Below, piece by piece: positions 10,540 through 19,638 of a stretch of 23,083 nt of DNA; within the stretch, counting starts at the first letter, position 1, and the number at the start of each line of letters is the position of its first letter. The notes below the pieces were generated by a model that did no database searches, was not told the origin of the DNA, and was given only the letters and a program-made list of their open reading frames with translations. The translations under genes were made by a program, and so were the position numbers. This DNA is from Streptomyces sp. RFCAC02 (GTDB taxonomy: Bacteria; Actinomycetota; Actinomycetes; Streptomycetales; Streptomycetaceae): contig NZ_SAUH01000002.1 of assembly GCF_004193175.1 (NCBI RefSeq), positions 1 to 23,083 on the forward strand, read 5' to 3'.

Positions 10540-13092
10540 ACCGGTAGGCGATCTGGTCGTTGATTTGAGTCTGGATGCGGCCAGATTTGACGAGCAGATG
10601 GCCAGAGTCAGGCGTCATTTTTCTGGTACGGAAAGTGATGCGAAAAAAACAGCGGCAGTCGTTGAACAGTCGCTGAGCCGACAGGCGCTGGCTGCACAGA
10701 AAGCGGGGATTTCCGTCGGGCAGTATAAAGCCGCCATGCGTATGCTGCCTGCACAGTTCACCGACGTGGCCACGCAGCTTGCAGGCGGGCAAAGTCCGTG
10801 GCTGATCCTGCTGCAACAGGGGGGCAGGTGAAGGACTCCTTCGGCGGGATGATCCCCATGTTCAGGGGGCTTGCCGGTGCGATCACCCTGCCGATGGTGG
10901 GGGCCACCTCGCTGGCGGTGGCGACCGGTGCGCTGGCGTATGCCTGGTATCAGGGCAACTCAACCCTGTCCGATTTCAACAAAACGCTGGTCCTTTCCGG
11001 CAATCAGGCGGGACTGACGGCAGATCGTATGCTGGTCCTGTCCAGAGCCGGGCAGGCGGCAGGGCTGACGTTTAACCAGACCAGCGAGTCACTCAGCGCA
11101 CTGGTTAAGGCGGGGGTAAGCGGTGAGGCTCAGATTGCGTCCATCAGCCAGAGTGTGGCGCGTTTCTCCTCTGCATCCGGCGTGGAGGTGGACAAGGTCG
11201 CTGAAGCCTTCGGGAAGCTGACCACAGACCCGACGTCGGGGCTGACGGCGATGGCTCGCCAGTTCCATAACGTGTCGGCGGAGCAGATTGCGTATGTTGC
11301 TCAGTTGCAGCGTTCCGGCGATGAAGCCGGGGCATTGCAGGCGGCGAACGAGGCCGCAACGAAAGGGTTTGATGACCAGACCCGCCGCCTGAAAGAGAAC
11401 ATGGGCACGCTGGAGACCTGGGCAGACAGGACTGCGCGGGCATTCAAATCCATGTGGGATGCGGTGCTGGATATTGGTCGTCCTGATACCGCGCAGGAGA
11501 TGCTGATTAAGGCAGAGGCTGCGTATAAGAAAGCAGACGACATCTGGAATCTGCGCAAGGATGATTATTTTGTTAACGATGAAGCGCGGGCGCGTTACTG
11601 GGATGATCGTGAAAAGGCCCGTCTTGCGCTTGAAGCCGCCCGAAAGAAGGCTGAGCAGCAGACTCAACAGGACAAAAATGCGCAGCAGCAGAGCGATACC
11701 GAAGCGTCACGGCTGAAATATACCGAAGAGGCGCAGAAGGCTTACGAACGGCTGCAGACGCCGCTGGAGAAATATACCGCCCGTCAGGAAGAACTGAACA
11801 AGGCACTGAAAGACGGGAAAATCCTGCAGGCGGATTACAACACGCTGATGGCGGCGGCGAAAAAGGATTATGAAGCGACGCTGAAAAAGCCGAAACAGTC
11901 CAGCGTGAAGGTGTCTGCGGGCGATCGTCAGGAAGACAGTGCTCATGCTGCCCTGCTGACGCTTCAGGCAGAACTCCGGACGCTGGAGAAGCATGCCGGA
12001 GCAAATGAGAAAATCAGCCAGCAGCGCCGGGATTTGTGGAAGGCGGAGAGTCAGTTCGCGGTACTGGAGGAGGCGGCGCAACGTCGCCAGCTGTCTGCAC
12101 AGGAGAAATCCCTGCTGGCGCATAAAGATGAGACGCTGGAGTACAAACGCCAGCTGGCTGCACTTGGCGACAAGGTTACGTATCAGGAGCGCCTGAACGC
12201 GCTGGCGCAGCAGGCGGATAAATTCGCACAGCAGCAACGGGCAAAACGGGCCGCCATTGATGCGAAAAGCCGGGGGCTGACTGACCGGCAGGCAGAACGG
12301 GAAGCCACGGAACAGCGCCTGAAGGAACAGTATGGCGATAATCCGCTGGCGCTGAATAACGTCATGTCAGAGCAGAAAAAGACCTGGGCGGCTGAAGACC
12401 AGCTTCGCGGGAACTGGATGGCAGGCCTGAAGTCCGGCTGGAGTGAGTGGGAAGAGAGCGCCACGGACAGTATGTCGCAGGTAAAAAGTGCAGCCACGCA
12501 GACCTTTGATGGTATTGCACAGAATATGGCGGCGATGCTGACCGGCAGTGAGCAGAACTGGCGCAGCTTCACCCGTTCCGTGCTGTCCATGATGACAGAA
12601 ATTCTGCTTAAGCAGGCAATGGTGGGGATTGTCGGGAGTATCGGCAGCGCCATTGGCGGGGCTGTTGGTGGCGGCGCATCCGCGTCAGGCGGTACAGCCA
12701 TTCAGGCCGCTGCGGCGAAATTCCATTTTGCAACCGGAGGATTTACGGGAACCGGCGGCAAATATGAGCCAGCGGGGATTGTTCACCGTGGTGAGTTTGT
12801 CTTCACGAAGGAGGCAACCAGCCGGATTGGCGTGGGGAATCTTTACCGGCTGATGCGCGGCTATGCCACCGGCGGTTATGTCGGTACACCGGGCAGCATG
12901 GCAGACAGCCGGTCGCAGGCGTCCGGGACGTTTGAGCAGAATAACCATGTGGTGATTAACAACGACGGCACGAACGGGCAGATAGGTCCGGCTGCTCTGA
13001 AGGCGGTGTATGACATGGCCCGCAAGGGTGCCCGTGATGAAATTCAGACACAGATGCGTGATGGTGGCCTGTTCTCCGGAGGTGGACGATGA
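10532..13092 (+). pseudogene. H: Tape measure protein gpH, interrupted by a one-base frameshift
   Basis: The tape measure sets tail length, fills the tube and exits with the DNA at infection. Lambda gpH has 853 residues. Here the frame starting at ATG 10532 (good AGGAGGAG Shine-Dalgarno sequence) stops at 10829-10831 after 99 codons, and the rest is open one frame over from about 10798 to 13092. The break lies in a G-run at 10819-10824: six G, where lambda has seven (CAG GGG GGG CAG). Adding one G restores a continuous 853-codon frame. Before the break the TMP_2-like N-terminus is normal. After it come hydrophobic segments (about residues 110-135), a long coiled coil (roughly 240-560), a Gly/Ala-rich hydrophobic stretch near 700 and the lambda-type C-terminal domain. 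It overlaps M by ATGA. As written it would abolish tail formation, so a sequencing error or a defective phage are the two options. Confidence 0.9.
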
Positions 13093-13418
13093 AGACCTTC
13101 CGCTGGAAAGTGAAACCCGGTATGGATGTGGCTTCGGTCCCTTCTGTAAGAAAGGTGCGCTTTGGTGATGGCTATTCTCAGCGAGCGCCTGCCGGGCTGA
13201 ATGCCAACCTGAAAACGTACAGCGTGACGCTTTCTGTCCCCCGTGAGGAGGCCACGGTACTGGAGTCGTTTCTGGAAGAGCACGGGGGCTGGAAATCCTT
13301 TCTGTGGACGCCGCCTTATGAGTGGCGGCAGATAAAGGTGACCTGCGCAAAATGGTCGTCGCGGGTCAGTATGCTGCGTGTTGAGTTCAGCGCAGAGTTT
13401 GAACAGGTGGTGAACTGA
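13089..13418 (+). CDS. M: Tail tip protein gpM
   Basis: This 109-residue protein equals lambda gpM. It is added to the J-I-L-K initiator complex late in tip assembly and connects the baseplate ring to the first gpV ring; it is a distal-tail type protein. The sequence is beta-rich with FGDGYSQRAPAGLNANL near the N-terminus and WKSFLWTPPYEWRQIKVTC in the second half, both typical of the family. The start overlaps H by ATGA and its stop overlaps the L start by one base (TGATG). Confidence 0.95.
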   Translation: MKTFRWKVKPGMDVASVPSVRKVRFGDGYSQRAPAGLNANLKTYSVTLSVPREEATVLESFLEEHGGWKSFLWTPPYEWRQIKVTCAKWSSRVSMLRVEFSAEFEQVVN

Positions 13419-14116
13419 TGCAGGATATCCGGCAGGAAACACTGAATGAATGCACCCGTGCGGAGCAGTCGGCCAGCGTGGTGCTCTGGGAAATCGACCT
13501 GACAGAGGTCGGTGGAGAACGTTATTTTTTCTGTAATGAGCAGAACGAAAAAGGTGAGCCGGTCACCTGGCAGGGGCGACAGTATCAGCCGTATCCCATT
13601 CAGGGGAGCGGTTTTGAACTGAATGGCAAAGGCACCAGTACGCGCCCCACGCTGACGGTTTCTAACCTGTACGGTATGGTCACCGGGATGGCGGAAGATA
13701 TGCAGAGTCTGGTCGGCGGAACGGTGGTCCGGCGTAAGGTTTACGCCCGTTTTCTGGATGCGGTGAACTTCGTCAACGGAAACAGTTACGCCGATCCGGA
13801 GCAGGAGGTGATCAGCCGCTGGCGCATTGAGCAGTGCAGCGAACTGAGCGCGGTGAGTGCCTCCTTTGTACTGTCCACGCCGACGGAAACGGATGGCGCT
13901 GTTTTTCCGGGACGTATCATGCTGGCCAACACCTGCACCTGGACCTATCGCGGTGACGAGTGCGGTTATAGCGGTCCGGCTGTCGCGGATGAATATGACC
14001 AGCCAACGTCCGATATCACGAAGGATAAATGCAGCAAATGCCTGAGCGGTTGTAAGTTCCGCAATAACGTCGGCAACTTTGGCGGCTTCCTTTCCATTAA
14101 CAAACTTTCGCAGTAA
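13418..14116 (+). CDS. L: Tail tip protein gpL (Fe-S cluster protein)
   Basis: At 232 residues this equals lambda gpL, part of the tail-tip initiator complex with J, I and K. The C-terminal domain has a cysteine cluster: C173 (NTCTW), C182 (DECGY), and C205, C208 and C212 (KCSKCLSGCK). From published work on lambda gpL I recall that this domain binds an oxygen-sensitive [4Fe-4S] cluster; the residue pattern fits. The N-terminal domain is related to hub proteins of contractile-tail baseplates. It begins one base inside M, and K begins five bases after it. Confidence 0.95.
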   Translation: MQDIRQETLNECTRAEQSASVVLWEIDLTEVGGERYFFCNEQNEKGEPVTWQGRQYQPYPIQGSGFELNGKGTSTRPTLTVSNLYGMVTGMAEDMQSLVGGTVVRRKVYARFLDAVNFVNGNSYADPEQEVISRWRIEQCSELSAVSASFVLSTPTETDGAVFPGRIMLANTCTWTYRGDECGYSGPAVADEYDQPTSDITKDKCSKCLSGCKFRNNVGNFGGFLSINKLSQ

Positions 14117-14121
14117 ATCCC

Positions 14122-14865
14122 ATGACACAGACAGAATCAGCGATTCTGGCGCACGCCCGGCGATGTGCGCCAGCGGAGTCGTGCGGCTTCGTGGTAAGCA
14201 CGCCGGAGGGGGAAAGATATTTCCCCTGCGTGAATATCTCCGGTGAGCCGGAGGCGTATTTCCGTATGTCGCCGGAAGACTGGCTGCAGGCAGAAATGCA
14301 GGGTGAGATTGTGGCGCTGGTCCACAGCCACCCCGGTGGTCTGCCCTGGCTGAGTGAGGCCGACCGGCGGCTGCAGGTGCAGAGTGATTTGCCGTGGTGG
14401 CTGGTCTGCCGGGGGACGATTCATAAGTTCCGCTGTGTGCCGCATCTCACCGGGCGGCGCTTTGAGCACGGTGTGACGGACTGTTACACACTGTTCCGGG
14501 ATGCTTATCATCTGGCGGGGATTGAGATGCCGGACTTTCATCGTGAGGATGACTGGTGGCGTAACGGCCAGAATCTCTATCTGGATAATCTGGAGGCGAC
14601 GGGGCTGTATCAGGTGCCGTTGTCAGCGGCACAGCCGGGCGATGTGCTGCTGTGCTGTTTTGGTTCATCAGTGCCGAATCACGCCGCAATTTACTGCGGC
14701 GACGGCGAGCTGCTGCACCATATTCCTGAACAACTGAGCAAACGAGAGAGGTACACCGACAAATGGCAGCGACGCACACACTCCCTCTGGCGTCACCGGG
14801 CATGGCGCGCATCTGCCTTTACGGGGATTTACAACGATTTGGTCGCCGCATCGACCTTCGTGTGA
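14122..14865 (+). CDS. K: Tail assembly protein gpK: JAMM/MPN plus NlpC/P60 domains
   Basis: The frame is 247 codons. The N-terminal domain (about 1-110) is a JAB1/MPN metalloprotease-like fold: Glu19 in AESCGF, then H68-S-H70-P, with S78 and D81 completing the HxHx7Sx2D motif. The C-terminal domain (about 115-235) is NlpC/P60-like, with a candidate catalytic Cys121 (TDCYTLF) and His187 (NHAAIY). This suggests protein and peptidoglycan cleavage activities in tip assembly or DNA entry. The lambda reference annotation I remember lists a 199-residue K starting at the ATG at 14266. Here the open frame continues upstream to 14122, and the first 48 residues contribute the JAMM glutamate. This implies one extra base relative to the reference, most likely in the GGAGGGGGAAA run near 14206-14215. 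The end overlaps I by 103 bases. Confidence 0.93.
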   Translation: MTQTESAILAHARRCAPAESCGFVVSTPEGERYFPCVNISGEPEAYFRMSPEDWLQAEMQGEIVALVHSHPGGLPWLSEADRRLQVQSDLPWWLVCRGTIHKFRCVPHLTGRRFEHGVTDCYTLFRDAYHLAGIEMPDFHREDDWWRNGQNLYLDNLEATGLYQVPLSAAQPGDVLLCCFGSSVPNHAAIYCGDGELLHHIPEQLSKRERYTDKWQRRTHSLWRHRAWRASAFTGIYNDLVAASTFV

Positions 14866-15434
14866 AAACGGGGGCTGAAGCCATCCGGGCACTGGCCACA
14901 CAGCTCCCGGCGTTTCGTCAGAAACTGAGCGACGGCTGGTATCAGGTACGGATTGCCGGGCGGGACGTCAGCACGTCCGGGTTAACGGCGCAGTTACATG
15001 AGACTCTGCCTGATGGCGCTGTAATTCATATTGTTCCCAGAGTCGCCGGGGCCAAGTCAGGTGGCGTATTCCAGATTGTCCTGGGGGCTGCCGCCATTGC
15101 CGGATCATTCTTTACCGCCGGAGCCACCCTTGCAGCATGGGGGGCAGCCATTGGGGCCGGTGGTATGACCGGCATCCTGTTTTCTCTCGGTGCCAGTATG
15201 GTGCTCGGTGGTGTGGCGCAGATGCTGGCACCGAAAGCCAGAACTCCCCGTATACAGACAACGGATAACGGTAAGCAGAACACCTATTTCTCCTCACTGG
15301 ATAACATGGTTGCCCAGGGCAATGTTCTGCCTGTTCTGTACGGGGAAATGCGCGTGGGGTCACGCGTGGTTTCTCAGGAGATCAGCACGGCAGACGAAGG
15401 GGACGGTGGTCAGGTTGTGGTGATTGGTCGCTGA
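14763..15434 (+). CDS. I: Tail tip assembly protein gpI
   Basis: This 223-residue protein matches lambda gpI. It acts with J, K and L to form the tail initiator; it is needed for assembly although it is probably not in the mature tip. Residues about 10-95 look like a ubiquitin-like fold with charged strands (LYGDLQRFGRRIDLRVKTG). A Gly/Ala-rich hydrophobic segment follows (GAAAIAGSFFTAG to SLGASMVLGG, about 105-150), resembling a membrane-active hairpin, and then a soluble C-terminus. The first 103 bases overlap the end of K in another frame. The overlap is long for this operon but is the normal lambda arrangement. Confidence 0.95.
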   Translation: MAATHTLPLASPGMARICLYGDLQRFGRRIDLRVKTGAEAIRALATQLPAFRQKLSDGWYQVRIAGRDVSTSGLTAQLHETLPDGAVIHIVPRVAGAKSGGVFQIVLGAAAIAGSFFTAGATLAAWGAAIGAGGMTGILFSLGASMVLGGVAQMLAPKARTPRIQTTDNGKQNTYFSSLDNMVAQGNVLPVLYGEMRVGSRVVSQEISTADEGDGGQVVVIGR

Positions 15435-15452
15435 TGCAAAATGTTTTATGTG

Positions 15453-15474
15453 AAACCGCCTGCGGGCGGTTTTG
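15453..15474 (+). terminator. Hairpin between I and J
   Basis: AAACCGCC (15453-15460), loop TGCG and GGCGGTTT (15465-15472) form a perfect 8-bp stem ending in a short T-run. It lies 18 bases after the I stop and about 20 bases before the J start. It has terminator form, but Q-antiterminated late transcription must pass it to reach J, so it may only reduce or process the message. Confidence 0.5.
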
Positions 15475-15494
15475 TCATTTATGGAGCGTGAGGA

Positions 15495-18400
15495 ATGGGT
15501 AAAGGAAGCAGTAAGGGGCATACCCCGCGCGAAGCGAAGGACAACCTGAAGTCCACGCAGTTGCTGAGTGTGATCGATGCCATCAGCGAAGGGCCGATTG
15601 AAGGTCCGGTGGATGGCTTAAAAAGCGTGCTGCTGAACAGTACGCCGGTGCTGGACACTGAGGGGAATACCAACATATCCGGTGTCACGGTGGTGTTCCG
15701 GGCTGGTGAGCAGGAGCAGACTCCGCCGGAGGGATTTGAATCCTCCGGCTCCGAGACGGTGCTGGGTACGGAAGTGAAATATGACACGCCGATCACCCGC
15801 ACCATTACGTCTGCAAACATCGACCGTCTGCGCTTTACCTTCGGTGTACAGGCACTGGTGGAAACCACCTCAAAGGGTGACAGGAATCCGTCGGAAGTCC
15901 GCCTGCTGGTTCAGATACAACGTAACGGTGGCTGGGTGACGGAAAAAGACATCACCATTAAGGGCAAAACCACCTCGCAGTATCTGGCCTCGGTGGTGAT
16001 GGGTAACCTGCCGCCGCGCCCGTTTAATATCCGGATGCGCAGGATGACGCCGGACAGCACCACAGACCAGCTGCAGAACAAAACGCTCTGGTCGTCATAC
16101 ACTGAAATCATCGATGTGAAACAGTGCTACCCGAACACGGCACTGGTCGGCGTGCAGGTGGACTCGGAGCAGTTCGGCAGCCAGCAGGTGAGCCGTAATT
16201 ATCATCTGCGCGGGCGTATTCTGCAGGTGCCGTCGAACTATAACCCGCAGACGCGGCAATACAGCGGTATCTGGGACGGAACGTTTAAACCGGCATACAG
16301 CAACAACATGGCCTGGTGTCTGTGGGATATGCTGACCCATCCGCGCTACGGCATGGGGAAACGTCTTGGTGCGGCGGATGTGGATAAATGGGCGCTGTAT
16401 GTCATCGGCCAGTACTGCGACCAGTCAGTGCCGGACGGCTTTGGCGGCACGGAGCCGCGCATCACCTGTAATGCGTACCTGACCACACAGCGTAAGGCGT
16501 GGGATGTGCTCAGCGATTTCTGCTCGGCGATGCGCTGTATGCCGGTATGGAACGGGCAGACGCTGACGTTCGTGCAGGACCGACCGTCGGATAAGACGTG
16601 GACCTATAACCGCAGTAATGTGGTGATGCCGGATGATGGCGCGCCGTTCCGCTACAGCTTCAGCGCCCTGAAGGACCGCCATAATGCCGTTGAGGTGAAC
16701 TGGATTGACCCGAACAACGGCTGGGAGACGGCGACAGAGCTTGTTGAAGATACGCAGGCCATTGCCCGTTACGGTCGTAATGTTACGAAGATGGATGCCT
16801 TTGGCTGTACCAGCCGGGGGCAGGCACACCGCGCCGGGCTGTGGCTGATTAAAACAGAACTGCTGGAAACGCAGACCGTGGATTTCAGCGTCGGCGCAGA
16901 AGGGCTTCGCCATGTACCGGGCGATGTTATTGAAATCTGCGATGATGACTATGCCGGTATCAGCACCGGTGGTCGTGTGCTGGCGGTGAACAGCCAGACC
17001 CGGACGCTGACGCTCGACCGTGAAATCACGCTGCCATCCTCCGGTACCGCGCTGATAAGCCTGGTTGACGGAAGTGGCAATCCGGTCAGCGTGGAGGTTC
17101 AGTCCGTCACCGACGGCGTGAAGGTAAAAGTGAGCCGTGTTCCTGACGGTGTTGCTGAATACAGCGTATGGGAGCTGAAGCTGCCGACGCTGCGCCAGCG
17201 ACTGTTCCGCTGCGTGAGTATCCGTGAGAACGACGACGGCACGTATGCCATCACCGCCGTGCAGCATGTGCCGGAAAAAGAGGCCATCGTGGATAACGGG
17301 GCGCACTTTGACGGCGAACAGAGTGGCACGGTGAATGGTGTCACGCCGCCAGCGGTGCAGCACCTGACCGCAGAAGTCACTGCAGACAGCGGGGAATATC
17401 AGGTGCTGGCGCGATGGGACACACCGAAGGTGGTGAAGGGCGTGAGTTTCCTGCTCCGTCTGACCGTAACAGCGGACGACGGCAGTGAGCGGCTGGTCAG
17501 CACGGCCCGGACGACGGAAACCACATACCGCTTCACGCAACTGGCGCTGGGGAACTACAGGCTGACAGTCCGGGCGGTAAATGCGTGGGGGCAGCAGGGC
17601 GATCCGGCGTCGGTATCGTTCCGGATTGCCGCACCGGCAGCACCGTCGAGGATTGAGCTGACGCCGGGCTATTTTCAGATAACCGCCACGCCGCATCTTG
17701 CCGTTTATGACCCGACGGTACAGTTTGAGTTCTGGTTCTCGGAAAAGCAGATTGCGGATATCAGACAGGTTGAAACCAGCACGCGTTATCTTGGTACGGC
17801 GCTGTACTGGATAGCCGCCAGTATCAATATCAAACCGGGCCATGATTATTACTTTTATATCCGCAGTGTGAACACCGTTGGCAAATCGGCATTCGTGGAG
17901 GCCGTCGGTCGGGCGAGCGATGATGCGGAAGGTTACCTGGATTTTTTCAAAGGCAAGATAACCGAATCCCATCTCGGCAAGGAGCTGCTGGAAAAAGTCG
18001 AGCTGACGGAGGATAACGCCAGCAGACTGGAGGAGTTTTCGAAAGAGTGGAAGGATGCCAGTGATAAGTGGAATGCCATGTGGGCTGTCAAAATTGAGCA
18101 GACCAAAGACGGCAAACATTATGTCGCGGGTATTGGCCTCAGCATGGAGGACACGGAGGAAGGCAAACTGAGCCAGTTTCTGGTTGCCGCCAATCGTATC
18201 GCATTTATTGACCCGGCAAACGGGAATGAAACGCCGATGTTTGTGGCGCAGGGCAACCAGATATTCATGAACGACGTGTTCCTGAAGCGCCTGACGGCCC
18301 CCACCATTACCAGCGGCGGCAATCCTCCGGCCTTTTCCCTGACACCGGACGGAAAGCTGACCGCTAAAAATGCGGATATCAGTGGCAGTGTGAATGCGAA

Positions 18401-18893
18401 CTCCGGGACGCTCAGTAATGTGACGATAGCTGAAAACTGTACGATAAACGGTACGCTGAGGGCGGAAAAAATCGTCGGGGACATTGTAAAGGCGGCGAGC
18501 GCGGCTTTTCCGCGCCAGCGTGAAAGCAGTGTGGACTGGCCGTCAGGTACCCGTACTGTCACCGTGACCGATGACCATCCTTTTGATCGCCAGATAGTGG
18601 TGCTTCCGCTGACGTTTCGCGGAAGTAAGCGTACTGTCAGCGGCAGGACAACGTATTCGATGTGTTATCTGAAAGTACTGATGAACGGTGCGGTGATTTA
18701 TGATGGCGCGGCGAACGAGGCGGTACAGGTGTTCTCCCGTATTGTTGACATGCCAGCGGGTCGGGGAAACGTGATCCTGACGTTCACGCTTACGTCCACA
18801 CGGCATTCGGCAGATATTCCGCCGTATACGTTTGCCAGCGATGTGCAGGTTATGGTGATTAAGAAACAGGCGCTGGGCATCAGCGTGGTCTGA
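15495..18893 (+). CDS. J: Central tail fibre / host specificity protein gpJ
   Basis: At 1132 residues this equals lambda gpJ. A trimer forms the hub and single central fibre at the tail tip, nucleates tail assembly with I, L and K, and binds the maltoporin LamB of E. coli. The N-terminal half is hub-like (tail domain, roughly 1-600). Then come fibronectin type III-like repeats (about 618-713 with [13 protein letters not shown]...FRIAAP, and a second at about 714-810), a short charged coiled coil (about 833-860), and a DUF1983-like region. The beta-rich C-terminal 250 residues carry receptor binding. The ATG follows GAGCGTGAGGA. No frameshift is seen. Host-range residues cannot be scored without an alignment. 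Confidence 0.97.
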   Translation: MGKGSSKGHTPREAKDNLKSTQLLSVIDAISEGPIEGPVDGLKSVLLNSTPVLDTEGNTNISGVTVVFRAGEQEQTPPEGFESSGSETVLGTEVKYDTPITRTITSANIDRLRFTFGVQALVETTSKGDRNPSEVRLLVQIQRNGGWVTEKDITIKGKTTSQYLASVVMGNLPPRPFNIRMRRMTPDSTTDQLQNKTLWSSYTEIIDVKQCYPNTALVGVQVDSEQFGSQQVSRNYHLRGRILQVPSNYNPQTRQYSGIWDGTFKPAYSNNMAWCLWDMLTHPRYGMGKRLGAADVDKWALYVIGQYCDQSVPDGFGGTEPRITCNAYLTTQRKAWDVLSDFCSAMRCMPVWNGQTLTFVQDRPSDKTWTYNRSNVVMPDDGAPFRYSFSALKDRHNAVEVNWIDPNNGWETATELVEDTQAIARYGRNVTKMDAFGCTSRGQAHRAGLWLIKTELLETQTVDFSVGAEGLRHVPGDVIEICDDDYAGISTGGRVLAVNSQTRTLTLDREITLPSSGTALISLVDGSGNPVSVEVQSVTDGVKVKVSRVPDGVAEYSVWELKLPTLRQRLFRCVSIRENDDGTYAITAVQHVPEKEAIVDNGAHFDGEQSGTVNGVTPPAVQHLTAEVTADSGEYQVLARWDTPKVVKGVSFLLRLTVTADDGSERLVSTARTTETTYRFTQLALGNYRLTVRAVNAWGQQGDPASVSFRIAAPAAPSRIELTPGYFQITATPHLAVYDPTVQFEFWFSEKQIADIRQVETSTRYLGTALYWIAASINIKPGHDYYFYIRSVNTVGKSAFVEAVGRASDDAEGYLDFFKGKITESHLGKELLEKVELTEDNASRLEEFSKEWKDASDKWNAMWAVKIEQTKDGKHYVAGIGLSMEDTEEGKLSQFLVAANRIAFIDPANGNETPMFVAQGNQIFMNDVFLKRLTAPTITSGGNPPAFSLTPDGKLTAKNADISGSVNANSGTLSNVTIAENCTINGTLRAEKIVGDIVKAASAAFPRQRESSVDWPSGTRTVTVTDDHPFDRQIVVLPLTFRGSKRTVSGRTTYSMCYLKVLMNGAVIYDGAANEAVQVFSRIVDMPAGRGNVILTFTLTSTRHSADIPPYTFASDVQVMVIKKQALGISVV

Positions 18894-18905
18894 GTGTGTT
18901 ACAGA

Positions 18906-18934
18906 GGTTCGTCCGGGAACGGGCGTTTTATTAT
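18906..18934 (+). promoter_or_regulatory. Possible weak promoter for lom
   Basis: A TATTAT hexamer at 18929-18934 resembles a -10 box about 20 bases ahead of the lom start. GGTTCG at 18906-18911, 17 bases upstream, would be a very poor -35. Lambda lysogens are known to express lom, so a promoter near here is expected, but this sequence match is weak and overlaps the hairpin. Confidence 0.2.
18910..18930 (+). terminator. Hairpin with T-run after J
   Basis: CGTCCG (18910-18915), loop GGAA and CGGGCG (18920-18925) form a 6-bp stem with one G-T pair, followed by TTTTA. It sits 17 bases after the J stop and separates the tail operon from lom, consistent with lom having its own expression in the lysogen. 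Confidence 0.5.
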
Positions 18935-18954
18935 AAAACAGTGAGAGGTGAACG

Positions 18955-19574
18955 ATGCGTAATGTGTGTATTGCCGTTGCTGTCTTTGCCGCACTTGCGG
19001 TGACAGTCACTCCGGCCCGTGCGGAAGGTGGACATGGTACGTTTACGGTGGGCTATTTTCAAGTGAAACCGGGTACATTGCCGTCGTTGTCGGGCGGGAT
19101 ACCGGTGTGAGTCATCTGAAAGGGATTAACGTGAAGTACCGTTATGAGCTGACGGACAGTGTGGGGGTGATGGCTTCCCTGGGGTTCGCCGCGTCGAAAA
19201 AGAGCAGCACAGTGATGACCGGGGAGGATACGTTTCACTATGAGAGCCTGCGTGGACGTTATGTGAGCGTGATGGCCGGACCGGTTTTACAAATCAGTAA
19301 GCAGGTCAGTGCGTACGCCATGGCCGGAGTGGCTCACAGTCGGTGGTCCGGCAGTACAATGGATTACCGTAAGACGGAAATCACTCCCGGGTATATGAAA
19401 GAGACGACCACTGCCAGGGACGAAAGTGCAATGCGGCATACCTCAGTGGCGTGGAGTGCAGGTATACAGATTAATCCGGCAGCGTCCGTCGTTGTTGATA
19501 TTGCTTATGAAGGCTCCGGCAGTGGCGACTGGCGTACTGACGGATTCATCGTTGGGGTCGGTTATAAATTCTGA
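18955..19574 (+). pseudogene. lom: Outer membrane protein Lom, interrupted by a one-base frameshift
   Basis: Lom is a lysogenic-conversion protein of the Ail/OmpX/Lom family: an eight-stranded outer membrane barrel that alters the surface of the lysogen and has been linked to adhesion to epithelial cells. The ATG at 18955 follows GAGAGGTG. Residues 1-23 are a signal peptide ending in PARA. The frame stops at 19108-19110 after 51 codons. The remaining barrel (GVSHLKGINVKYRYEL to the C-terminal FIVGVGYKF with its terminal Phe) is open one frame over, to 19574. Adding one G to the GGG at 19096-19098 (lambda reads GGC GGG GAT ACC) restores the normal 206 residues. The long alternative frame starting at 18966 encodes a Cys-rich non-Lom N-terminus without a signal peptide and is not the real start. 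Confidence 0.88.
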
Positions 19575-19600
19575 TTAGCCAGGTAACACAGTGTTATGAC

Positions 19601-19627
19601 AGCCCGCCGGAACCGGTGGGCTTTTTT
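19601..19627 (+). terminator. Intrinsic terminator after lom
   Basis: AGCCCGCCGG (19601-19610), loop AA and CCGGTGGGCT (19613-19622) form a 10-bp stem with one G-T pair, followed by TTTTT. This is the strongest terminator-like structure in the window. It lies 26 bases after the lom stop and just ahead of stf, so it insulates lom transcription from the fibre genes. Confidence 0.75.
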
Positions 19628-19638
19628 GTGGGGTGAAT

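Noticed and set aside
10798..13092. H as an independent 764-residue gene with a GTG start
   Set aside because: The GTG is inside the H coding region without a Shine-Dalgarno sequence. The upstream 99 codons are the normal H N-terminus, so this is one gene with a frameshift.
16425..18119. Antisense open frame of 564 codons opposite J
   Set aside because: It lies entirely opposite J, has no ribosome-binding site or recognisable domain, and its composition (His/Arg/Pro-rich) is that of a GC-rich shadow frame.
18966..19574. 202-codon frame across lom starting MYCRCCLC
   Set aside because: The N-terminal third is out-of-frame lom leader sequence. Only the part after the lesion is Lom; the true start is 18955 with the signal peptide.
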